A DNA stretch of 64,000 nucleotides, from contig JABRWF010000006.1 in assembly GCA_018343915.1 (NCBI GenBank), forward strand, positions 3,100,001 through 3,164,000, in the 5' to 3' direction. Position 1 is the first letter of the stretch, and the number at the start of each line of letters is the position of its first letter. Both the position numbers and the translations under genes were made by a program. This document shows, piece by piece, positions 38,949 to 48,792 of the stretch. Under the pieces are notes generated by a model. That model was not told the origin of the DNA. It worked only from the letters and a program-made list of their open reading frames with translations, and did not search any database. The DNA is from Agroathelia rolfsii (Eukaryota; Basidiomycota; Agaricomycetes; Amylocorticiales; Amylocorticiaceae).

Positions 38949-39933
38949 GCACACTTCCGTCATGTGGGTATTATTTTGCATGTACATCAACTTGAGAGGC
39001 TCTATCATAACCCATATTTCTCTGAGACAGGTTTTCTCCATTGAATGAGTTTTTTTGCCTTACCAATCATTGTGATGCGCCATAATTTACCTTGACTGAT
39101 GTCCATTATAGAAGCTTTATCTCTGGACTTGGGTTTCTCTTCCGTACTAATCGAGTTATTAAAGCAAGTAAATGCAACTTACGCATGACGTCTAACGTAC
39201 CACCAGAGATCATAATGAAAAAAATATGTTTCTACGTGCATTATATACATCTAAACTTGAATATTTCTGACATTTAATGCGCTGATTGAGAGTTTCATCG
39301 TCAGATACTTGCAATAAATGTGACCGATAATCATGGAACAATCTGGCTGAGCTGGGGTAACATGTTCCCAGAAACAGGGGCTGTTAGGACCTCTGTAAAC
39401 TAGGCAAAATGGGACAGTTAGTCCAACCGCCGGTTGTGCGTGGGCGATTCCCATATGTTTCATTTTGGCCTCAGCGTTACAAACTCCAGCGTTCATCTCA
39501 TTCTGCTTGTGGATACGGGGCAACAAGTTTGATGACTTAACCTCTCAGGAACAAGTCGAAATTCAGACAATCTTTGGCCTTATTGTCACAGAGACACCTA
39601 GACAGAAAGGCATGAATCCATTTATTATAGTACCAATCATGATAGCCCTTAAAAATATCCGTAGTCATTTTTGCACTGCTTCTCAATATTCAATACTGGA
39701 CATGGAACTGGACAAGTTGTTTGTACAACTTTCCCAGTTCCACGCCCGTATTGACTGTATGCGCCAATGCTCGCCTCGTTAAGCCCGCCTTTTGGGCACC
39801 TGATCCAACGCGCCAATCCCATGTCACTAACTTGAAGAAATAACTGAATAACACCTTCACAGTTTAGATACTTCATTAGCACATTATCGGAAAGCAATCA
39901 TCCATTACATTGAACCTCGGATGATGTTCTAGT
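38949..39933. other. Spacer between tandem F-box-like genes
   Basis: About 985 bases hold only short open frames (for example 39465-39782, plus) with no recognisable domain. This is the 3' end of one paralog and the promoter of the next. Confidence 0.55.
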
Positions 39934-40704
39934 ATGACTGGTATTCCTCCAGATATGGCACTCACTTCGGTCCGTATAGAAGCCTTTGTATACGACGGAC
40001 AATGCTTTCCTATGGAAATTCTAGTACACATCTTTCACATCTCAGCAAAAAGTTTCAGGGAAACTCAGAAATCCCTATGTCTTGTGTCTGCCTGGGTCCG
40101 CCATTTGACACTCCCATACATGTACCGTAGGGTAATAACCCATAACCCTGGCTCAACCAACCGTTTGTTAGACACTATCTCCAAAGAGCCTACCTTAGGT
40201 CATATGGTCGATTCTCTCTGCATAAACGAGATAAATCGCCCTAGACCACACCAGATTGCCCAATACTGTCCCAACCTACGCAGTATTATCGGCCATAGCC
40301 CCGGCATGACTCTCCTCAATATACCAAGTATCAACCGCGTCGGAATCATCATCGAACAGGCGATGGATCTCAGATATGCATCCCCGGTCATGAACTCTAT
40401 GATCCTGCCCTCGCTGCTAGAGCCGAGCCTAGATCAGTTTGTTCTCATCTATCATAGTGACAGTGTCATGGAGCGCATGCTTGATTACCTCAAGCAAGGG
40501 CGTACAGTAAACTCCAAGCTGGCCTGGGTGGCTATCAATACGGAGGATGGGCGGAGTCTACAAGCGATGTGGGACGGTCATCATCCACAGGGCGATAGCA
40601 TCTGGGAGATTGCAGAGGCTAGGACAAAAGCGATGATGGATTCGTCTGTTAACTCCCGAGCTGAGGGCTCCGGTGAGATGGATACAGCACTGATTGGGAC
40701 ATGA
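39934..40704 (+). CDS. F-box-like protein, tandem paralog 2
   Basis: This intronless gene encodes 256 residues and is clearly a tandem duplicate of the gene at 38148. Shared blocks include LCLV(T/S), YMYRRVITH(H/N)PGSTNR, MVDSLCINE, CPNLRS(V/I)IGHSPGM, KLAWVAIN and LQAMWDGHHPQGDSIWEIAE. The F-box-like stretch is FPMEILVHIFHISAKSF. Aligning the copies suggests that translation may start at the second methionine (39955, MALTSVRIEAFVYDG), which matches the first residue of paralog 1. The C-terminus ends sooner, at ALIGT. Function is unknown beyond the possible Skp1-binding role. Confidence 0.72.
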   Translation: MTGIPPDMALTSVRIEAFVYDGQCFPMEILVHIFHISAKSFRETQKSLCLVSAWVRHLTLPYMYRRVITHNPGSTNRLLDTISKEPTLGHMVDSLCINEINRPRPHQIAQYCPNLRSIIGHSPGMTLLNIPSINRVGIIIEQAMDLRYASPVMNSMILPSLLEPSLDQFVLIYHSDSVMERMLDYLKQGRTVNSKLAWVAINTEDGRSLQAMWDGHHPQGDSIWEIAEARTKAMMDSSVNSRAEGSGEMDTALIGT

Positions 40705-41040
40705 CTGCATAACGATACATGCCACATCGATGATGATGGTGTACTCCAGATAATGTTTCCTTATTATTGTGAGCATATCTTAGTCGCGCCGGGTAGGTAG
40801 AGCATTGTTTCCATTCCAAAAGATCTTTGATAACTCATATGAAGCAGACTTCTTTCTCGTCACCACCACTCATACTTGATTGCATATCATTTAGGAATCT
40901 TTATTTGGGATCTCTATTTCAATTACAACTTTTTTTTTGTAAAAAGAAAATTATGCCAGTAATTAGGAATTGAAAACAGCAAACATCTTTTATACACACG
41001 TCCATTGCAATTTTTTTCTTTTTTTGGCCTCCTCCGTCCA
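40705..41040. other. Convergent spacer
   Basis: About 335 A+T-rich bases with T runs near 40,930 and 41,010 lie between two 3' ends. No gene is seen. Confidence 0.6.
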
Positions 41041-41823
41041 TCACTCCATCCACAGACCCGCACCGATCAACCCAGCCCACCCCTCACCTCTCAGCCTTCC
41101 GATATAGACGGCCAAGACGGCATCACTAGCACCACCACCGTGCCACCGAGGCTTCCGGACAGCAAAGGCATACCTGTCTTCGAACTCGTTTAGCAAATCC
41201 ACAACCCTCTGCAGTTTCTCGTCGATTGCAGAAAATTTCGATGTTTCGGGTAAGAGTGCTGGTGGCCTCAATGAGATAGGCTCTGGCTTTGAATCCTAGA
41301 ATTAAAGCATCCAAAGCGTCAAGCAAAGTAACAAAACTCCATGTCGCGGCACTGGAAGGAAGAAACAAAAAATTCTGATAAATAAGTAGCAACATACCGA
41401 GCTAAGCTGTAGATACGAGACAATGCTTTGAGCATTCCCGGGCCCATAATAATCTTTACCACTGGGGCCATCTCCTAGCCAAAACGCAACATCGCCGTAC
41501 TCATCCGACTCGCTGCTCTGACCCAATAAAAGGCTACCGCACGCGAGCGAGTTGGCAGCCGCGGGCGCAGCGAGCGTCAGCTCTCTGAGGATACGCTTAG
41601 ACTCTGCAGACGGCGGGGTCGTGTGGGGAGCAGAGATGAAGAGATCGTTTGGGTCGAAGATCAAAGATGTAGAAGCGTTAGATGTGCTTAGCGAGGGTGC
41701 TTGTTCCAGGCTCAGGGGGATGATCAGATTTAATGTCGCCGTGACTGCAGAAACGGTTTGTTTGTCCCAGGCGCCGTTGGTGGCCTGGATAAGCTGCGAT
41801 TGTAGATTTTGCTCCGAGTCCAT
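41041..41823 (-). CDS. Unrecognised two-exon protein
   Basis: I do not recognise this family. Exon 1 (41823-41398) encodes 142 residues from MDSEQNLQSQLIQATNGAWD. A 102-nt GT-AG intron (41296-41397) joins VSYLQLSS to DSKPEPISLRPPALLPE in phase 0, and exon 2 stops at 41041-41043. The product is 226 residues with no signal peptide or strong membrane segment. A helical stretch near the C-terminus (IDEKLQRVVDLLNEFEDRYA) and a glycine-rich end (YIGRLRGEGWAGLIGAGLWM) are the most distinctive parts. In-frame splicing and consistent composition support a real gene. Confidence 0.6.
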
Positions 41824-42492
41824 GATAGAGTAATTGATGGGATATAACAAGTTCAAGAATACAGTGCCGAAGAAGAACTGAATGGAAGAGGTGTTCAAAC
41901 GTCCACCTCTTGGACGTTTGAACGCTCGGGGTCACGGTTGAGCTAAAGTGCTCGAGACACCAGCAGGGCTTGTCAAGATGGTGCAATAGACAAGCACTTC
42001 AAGTTTGTGCCATCCGTACCAACACAAGTCCGAGTCACTGCGTCATTGTCGATTTGACGTCATGCCATTGGCCACAGTAAACACCTAGAGGATCAGCTTC
42101 CGTCGCACGAGTACCTGTACGATACCCTTTGGTATCTAACCCCTATTCTTACTAACTACAGTACCCAGATTTAGATGATTCAAAAATGCAAATGCTTTCA
42201 AAGGTGCATGACAACCTTAACGGTAAATAAAACAAAGCAAAAGAATGAGCGGTGCAAATGCCAAAAAAGTCAGCTGTAGTATCTCATCAAAAAAAAAAGT
42301 CCTTACTATACAGCAGTAAAGATTCACAAAATGGAATGAGCTATATCATTATAATTAAGGTATCCGGGCCCAAGCCTTCTTCAAGCTGCTAGGGTTAAAA
42401 CTACTCCTGGCAGAGGGAAAGAAAGAAAAAGAAAGGAAGGGAATGATAAAAGAATGAAAGAATGATTAGCCTCCGCTTCGCCAACTAATCAC
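41824..42492. other. Spacer upstream of the two-exon gene
   Basis: About 670 bases hold the promoter of the two-exon gene and the 3' end of the DENN-type gene. They contain purine-rich and A-rich runs near 42,290 and 42,420 but no supported gene. Confidence 0.55.
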
Positions 42493-44910
42493 TCAGAGCC
42501 CAACAAGCAGCCCGAGTAAATCCCTCCACCCGCGTTTGACAATGACCTCGCGCCCGTCGCCATACTCGGCGCCGAGCCATTCAATGTATTTAGCGTCGAT
42601 GGAGCTCATGGGCCCCAACTCGAAGCTCAGCACGTCCCGCGGCGTGATGATGAGCGGAATTGCCGACGACGACTGCGGGCTCTCGCGGATTAGGCGCGCA
42701 AGTTGTTGAAGCTGGAAGCGCGTGCTAGCGTGGAATCTGTGTATTCACACAACAAAATCGATGTAAACATTTCCAAACCACGGAGTGGAAAAGAAATTTG
42801 CAACTCACGTCTGAAGTAAAGCGAGCGTAGTCCTGACCTGCATTTCCCTCCTTTCCTCTTCATTCCTCTCCTCGTCCTGTTCTCCGTCTCCATCCCCATC
42901 CGGTGACGGCGGTGTCATCCCACTCGGGCTCCTGGACACCTTCATCCCCTTTGTGCGCACATAACTCGGCATCCTCGTATGCCGTTTCCTCGGCGAAGAC
43001 AACGACGACGACGACGGGGTGCGGGCGTGTGAATGTACATGCCCACTCCCACTCCCACCACCGCCCTCAATCCCCGCCCCCTTGCCATAATTCACCTTCC
43101 GTCCCTCGATCCCGGCCCCAAGCGCGCGGATCGTAGTCATGTTTGTACCCGCATTCGCGCCCACACCTACACTCGCGCTCGCACTCGCACTGCTACTGCT
43201 ACTACTGCTACTCCCCTCAACGCTGAGATCGACATCACCCTCCTCGCGTGCCCGGCCCCACGTGGCACTGTCGCCTGCGTACGATGCGCGCGAGTTGCCG
43301 CGCCACGCGCCGACCCAGAGCCCCGCGCAGATGATGCACACGTCTTCGTACACGCGCCAGACGTCCGACCAGGGCGAGGAGGATGGGGAGTCGGAAGAGG
43401 CCGGGGGTGGATGTGGGAAGTGATGCGAATGAGTGTGGGTGTGGTGGTATTGTTCATCTTTGGAGAGGATACGTTCAAGTTCGTTCCACTAACAAAAAAA
43501 AAAAAAAAAAGAAGCGTGTATAGTGTGCACATGAGTAAGCCACGGAAATGAGAAAGAGAGAATGACGTACGAGTTTGATATCGCTCCACGTGAAGCGTAC
43601 GACGGAAAGCTTATGAGTCGGGCCTCTGCCATCTACAGACGGCGGTAAGGGTTTTGAGATGGAAAGCGTAGGCCGGGAGGCCTTGAGGGGCGTCGAAGTC
43701 GTTAAATCAATAACTAGGTCATAATAGCTTGGTTTGTCCAAGAGGATTGCGTCCGTTGTGCCTATACACACATTGCATCGATGCATTAGCTTGACAACTA
43801 ATCGAGGGGATATGATAAGGAACGTACATGCTACCCAGCCATGCTCATGTGAATTTAGCCTCTCCAGATCGTTCAGAGTCACCATGCCTAGCACGTCTAC
43901 GGCGCGGTTGCGGCCAGCCTGCTGCTCAAAGCACATGTCTGCCGCGACCTGACACAGTATCGAGGCCGCCTCGACAGGAGGAAGGGTATAGATAAGTACA
44001 CGACGTTGGCCTAGGACATGTTTGTACAGCGTCAAAGCGGACGGGCCCAGAATACGGAGGAGATGTGATAAGTGGAGTGTGGGGTTCGTGGGATCAGCGT
44101 CTGGCTGTATATGATATCACCGCTTTTAGTATAGTATGCATCAAGGTGAAAGACAATGCAACACTCACACCATCGAGCTCCTGGCCCCATCCTTGCCATG
44201 GCCCCGTTGTTGTGTTTGTGATTAAAGGAGAGACTTTACGTGCTTGGAAAAATTCATAGGCCGGTTGCCAGTCTGCCTCGGTGGGCTCGTCGACGACATC
44301 GAAGATGGTCGAGTGGAGTTCCTTGAGGGCTTTGACGTGACGCCAGGGCCGTGGTCGTAATGATGGTGCGAGCAGGACGCCAATGGAGGAGAGACGGAAG
44401 CCGCGGTGACCTCTGTGGTAATAGCATAAGGGACAAGCAAGCAAATGAGGAAGAATCAGAACGACTAAGAAGCCCGAGATGAAATGTTCACTAACTCACT
44501 CGTCCGTGGTCGTGCGACGTCGAAATATACATACTCCCCGGTGATCGCCTTTGCTAAAATATCTGCATACAATGACATGCTTATTCAGGCCCTCGGATCG
44601 ACAGGGTAGAAAATAGAGTTGACATACACAACGTCTTCCTTTACAAGATGAAGTCCACTTGGCAACGCGCTGAATTCTACATTTTTGAGATCGATGTCTG
44701 TGAAGATGATGATTGAAGTCAGGCCCAGGAAGAAAAGTTTCGAGTGGGTCGGACGACGGACCTTGGTCAGTGGTGAGTGACCAGTCGATGATATTGCCTT
44801 TGGTTGGATGAAATGAGGCATGGAATACGGCAACTGTTTGCAAATGATGAGAGATGAGCAGACAGACGGAGTGTATGTTGCATCATACCGAGGTCCTGAG
44901 GGACAGCCAT
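42493..44910 (-). CDS. LCHN/Anr2-type DENN-module protein (DUF4484-like)
   Basis: DENN-module proteins act as Rab GTPase exchange factors or regulators; the LCHN/Anr2 branch is poorly characterised. The N-terminal part has AVFHASFHPTKGNIIDWSL and, after splicing, VEFSALPSGLHLVKEDVVY and FRRRTTTDERGFRLSSIGVL, the signature of the upstream DENN segment. The central part has GQRRVLIYTLPPVEAASILC and PSYYDLVIDL, then a serine/glycine-rich insert around 43,000-43,230. The C-terminus reads PRDVLSFELGPMSSIDAKY and RGWRDLLGLLVGL, stopping at 42493-42495. At least six introns are present, one with a poly-A run (poly-T on the coding strand) near 43,490-43,510. The start at 44910 (MAVPQDLV) is conservative. 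Methionines at 45002 or 45018 are alternatives, so the N-terminus is unsure. Confidence 0.75.
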
Positions 44911-45165
44911 GCCAGTGGATGTATGTACCGGTAATAGTAATAGTGAGTAGTGTGACAAGTTAGGACAGAAGCGGCATTTGCTTCCGGTGGCTGCTCGTCC
45001 ATGTTTCTTGACGGACATGACGGAAGCGTGCTTATGTCGCTCGCTGTCATATCATATCACCACTCTCTCAGGCGACCACTGCCACTGCCATCCCGAAGTC
45101 GATTGGCCTCACTCTTGCCTCGCCCCCCGTCATCTCTTGCTCTAGTCCCACCACCAACTCTCTCG
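44911..45165. promoter_or_regulatory. Divergent promoter region
   Basis: About 255 bases separate the chosen starts of the DENN-type gene (minus) and the third F-box-like gene (plus). By position the segment must drive both. If the longer DENN-protein start is used it shrinks to about 150 bases. Confidence 0.45.
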
Positions 45166-45894
45166 ATGACTATGTTATCCCTCGGCAACACCCCAAGCAT
45201 CTTTGCTTATCTGCCAGTCGAGTTGGCTCTAACCATATTCCAGTTGGCTGCATGCGCCTCGCAACAAACAGGCAAAAGCCTTATCCATACCTCGTCTGCA
45301 GTTCGCAAAGCAATCCTACCCCACTACATGCGCAATGTTCACCTTCGAAACGAGGACGCCAGCGAACTCTTCTTTGAAACCATATCCTATAAACCAGAGC
45401 TCGCAGCACTCGTACAGTGTATATGGCTCGAGGGCGTCAGACCAGAGCTCTTCTACCTCCAGTCCTTTCCGAACCTCTCCGCACTCATCATATCCGATTT
45501 CACACCGTCACCTCTGACTCCCCAATACCACCGCACATCGCTGATGTGCGAGTCCAACTCGATCATCCTCGGGCTTCTCATGGACCTCCAATCGCGGTCC
45601 AATGACCAGCCTATTCTAGGCACGGGTGTCAAACACGTGACGGTTGCCTTCCATAATCCGGTGGACGAGACGAATTTGGCGAGATTGTTATCCGAAGTGC
45701 GCTTTTTGGAGCCACGACTGGCCTGGCTGCCCCTTTACAAATATAGCGGTTTCCGCGACGGATGGTGTGGACAGCAGATTGAAGGCATGGATATCTGGGA
45801 CCTTGCCGAGAAAAACACCGCCTCGGCAATTGCCGCTTTGCAAACCCAAACCGGGCCCGACACCTTAGGTCAGGCGGTCCAAGATGATCTGTAG
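45166..45894 (+). CDS. F-box-like protein, distant third paralog
   Basis: This intronless gene encodes 242 residues from 45166 (MTMLSLGNTPSIFAYLPVEL). The frame is open back to 45001, but the shorter start puts the F-box-like stretch LPVELALTIFQLAA at the same depth as in the genes at 38148 and 39934. It shares their order of blocks: KAILPHYMRNVHL, SELFFETISYKPELAALVQC, FPNLSALII, RLAWLPLY and a C-terminal WCGQQIEGMDIWDLAEKNTA, which aligns with WDGHHPQGDSIWEIAEARTK. Overall identity is low, so it is an older duplicate or a different branch of one family. Function is unknown; Skp1 binding is possible. Confidence 0.68.
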   Translation: MTMLSLGNTPSIFAYLPVELALTIFQLAACASQQTGKSLIHTSSAVRKAILPHYMRNVHLRNEDASELFFETISYKPELAALVQCIWLEGVRPELFYLQSFPNLSALIISDFTPSPLTPQYHRTSLMCESNSIILGLLMDLQSRSNDQPILGTGVKHVTVAFHNPVDETNLARLLSEVRFLEPRLAWLPLYKYSGFRDGWCGQQIEGMDIWDLAEKNTASAIAALQTQTGPDTLGQAVQDDL

Positions 45895-46574
45895 GGATTC
45901 GACCTCGAACGATACGAAGAGGTCCTTAAGGGAACACTGATGGGACACATGATATTACGGCGTCGATGAAGCGTATGAATAACGAGGATGATACGATTTT
46001 TCGGACATGATCTAGTATGAAACGGTACTAATTCCCACTGTTTGTGTATGTTATATACCAAGCAGGATAATACGAGAGGAAAACAAGCATAATCTTAATA
46101 GCACTTGTACATCTATCTACACATGTACTTTTGCCTTTCTGCGTTCTATTATTTCATTCATACTCATGACTCTAAGCTACAACCGCAAGACTTCATTTAG
46201 CAACAAGATAGGCTCGCAAGCATTTAGGCTTGCTGAGAATGAAGATGCTCAACCAATGCAAATCCAAAGCGGACAATGCCTTCATGCCCGGCCGGTCTGT
46301 TACAACGTAATTGTGAATGTGTTTGCAAACCAGGCATTCTATGATGTCATTGTGGCTGAAGACAATGTGACGGTAGTGGTTTTGTGGCAAGTCGACATTT
46401 GGTAATTTATCAATTTGTCGAAGCCTGACGTTCCTTCGCCTTTCCTTCCTTGCCATTCCTCAGGCTCTTTCGTACCACCACGGCAATTGACTCAGAAAAC
46501 AATTTACTGATAGCTTCTGGAGTCATATCAAAGCTCTATCTGGCCTGAACATAGAATAATGTCTTCAACATCGC
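45895..46574. other. Spacer between F-box-like gene 3 and membrane-protein gene
   Basis: About 680 bases with one short open frame (46166-46405) that lacks any recognisable feature. It holds the 3' end of one gene and the promoter and perhaps a first exon (from 46559) of the next. Confidence 0.5.
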
Positions 46575-48792
46575 TTGCCAGTGGTGCCCATGTGCACGTT
46601 CTCGAGCCCGAGACAACATTGGATGGTAGGTTTACTTGGGCCTGTCTCAGCCACGAGTACGCCAGTCTTATACATCAACTCCTGGGAAGACTCTAGCAGT
46701 GCCATTAGTGATCATGTCAGAATCTCCGGCGGTTCAGACAGACTCTCAGCCCTCCCAAGCTCTTCGCCGCAAATCCGTGCGGGCCAGGGATTTACCATGT
46801 TGCCTTCGCCTCTCCTCAATCAAAATTTGCCACTTTCATATTCCCTTCCTGCATTTGATATCCGCCCTTTGTACTCTCGACCTGTTGCTTTAGTTCCAGA
46901 CACCGCAAGAGATACCTTCAGACGCTTGTCTTTTGAGAGTGAACGCGTGCCTATCTCACGTATGATATACCAAGGAAGAGCTGGTATCCGTACTTCAAAC
47001 TTCTTGTGCTCACTACGTGAAAACTCACCTGTTTTAGCTCACCATAGAAACCTCCGTGGAAGCGACTCCTACATGTCTACTCCCGCTCTAGCTACCCAGG
47101 CTCAGGATCATCAGCACTCTCCGCGTCCCGACTCTCCCAACACGTCTCATGCTATGCCTTCTCGAAGCAGCTCTCCCTTTCGTATGATTCAGCAATGGTC
47201 TGCTACGCATTTCTCTTTGGGGCGCTCTGTCAACGAAGATCCTTTCATACCTATTAATCCATTCAGACTTCACTCTAGACTGCGCTCGTTCTATCAACGC
47301 CATAGCATTAGTAGTCTCAGTATCTCAAATACAAATAACAACAATATTGATCGGCAACACCACGATAACGATTGCCCCTCTAGCTCTATCGACCACTGTG
47401 ACTGTGATACGAGTTGCTGCTTTTGTCTTTCTATAGCTACAACTAAAAAAGCTTGCTCTGGAAACTGTTTCCTGAGGGCTGTTCGTCTGTTTATTCTTGA
47501 TAATCTCCCTCGGCAAGTTTATCTGTACCTTCTGTTTCGACTTCCTGCTTTGTACTTTACACGCGTCTCTCGTGTCTTTCGCGACGCCGAAGTCAGCCGT
47601 CCCGACATTCAGCGCTTGATAGACACTTGGGGCTCTGATCAATCTGCTTCTATCAACGTAACTACTACGGCCCCCAATAACAACGAGGCTACCGCCACTG
47701 CTACTGCCACCGCCGCTCCCAACAGAACTGACACCCTCCTCCTCCCATACCCCGAAGAATGGGCCCCACCCTCCGTCTCGCCCGCGCTCGCGCGCTTCAA
47801 GCTCTCGTGGGAAGACTTTATTGACTCGCTCATGACGGAATGGAAGGCGCTCAACGTCGTCTCTGCTTTGCTTCCCACCGCCGTCGTCACGATGCTGCAG
47901 ACGCCCGAAATTGCGCATGACCCCGCAACGCGTACGGTGGCACTGATGAGCCTAATATGCTCGCTGACAAGTCTGTGCTACGGATGTGTGTATCTAGTCA
48001 GGTTTGGGTCGATGAGGAGTATGCATAAGGCTACGCGGTGGGCAGAGGTGAGTTTCTTTGGCTTTTCTTCTTTTATTAACGTTATGAATCGTTTGACTTT
48101 TTTTTTTGTATTCTGTAGGAGGCGCGTCAGCAAAGAACGTCGATCCTATGGAACGTCTGGGTTCTACTCGCCATCCCCGGTGTCTGGCTCGCATGGTACG
48201 TACATCGAATTAGCATGGGTGTCCTGACTGCTACCTCTTTTGTATCCTTGTCGTCAGAATCTGTCTTCTTACGGCGTTTTTTTTTTCTAGGTCCATGGTA
48301 TTATTCATTGCCACGCTCCTGCTCTACGTCTACCGCCTCGACTCTATCGCGGAAGAGCTCATCATCATCAACGAGCCCGACGCTTCTTCCAACACGGTCG
48401 GTCCGCGTGTGGCTATCACGGTGCTCGTGTGCCTCGGTATTCTATACTTTGTGCTGATCATCTCCACGTTGAAGCGATATGGCGGATATGCGAGCCATGG
48501 GAGCGAGAGGAGACGACAGCGAATGGGTGGGACTGGGGTTGGTGTTGGTGTCGGAATGGGGAGTGGGGCTGGAGTTGGGGTTACAAATATTACAGAACGG
48601 GTGTCAATGGTGGGAATGTATAGTAGGGACAAGACGGCGGAAGGGAACGACATCTCTCCCGAGAAGCAACGCAACCAGCAGCCACAGCCGCCTATAGATG
48701 CTGAACACAAGGAAGCAGCCCCAGCAACCGCGGTGGTACCTCAAGAAAATACTCCGATTGGTCTAGGATTATATTCTTCTGCTGCCGACTGA
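46575..48792 (+). CDS. Fungal multi-pass membrane protein with long low-complexity N-terminus, unknown function
   Basis: The C-terminal half resembles a membrane-protein family of unknown function widespread in Agaricomycetes. The three exons are 46575-48047, 48119-48195 and 48291-48792, with introns of 71 and 95 nt that keep the frame. The first 300 residues are S/P/H/N-rich. A cysteine cluster (HCDCDTSCCFC) precedes LFILDNLPRQVYLYLLFRL. Conserved landmarks are WEDFIDSLMTEWKALNVVSA, ALMSLICSLTSLCYGCVYLV, RFGSMRSMHKATRWAEEARQ, ILWNVWVLLAIPGVWLAWS, MVLFIATLLLYVYR and VLVCLGILYFVLIISTLKRY. This gives about four or five membrane segments. A glycine-rich tail follows. The N-terminus is uncertain: an upstream ATG at 46559 opens a plausible first exon (MSSTSLASGAHVHVLEPETT) that ends at a GTAGGT donor. 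Confidence 0.72.

Noticed and set aside
39465..39782. 105-codon open frame between the tandem F-box-like genes
   Set aside because: No similarity to the neighbours and no coding signal; likely chance.
41375..41397. A possible 23-nt intron in the two-exon gene
   Set aside because: A 102-nt intron (41296-41397) gives a clean phase-0 join into a convincing downstream frame.
43033..43589. Long open frames on both strands opposite the DENN-type gene
   Set aside because: They are low-complexity shadows of the serine/glycine-rich coding insert.
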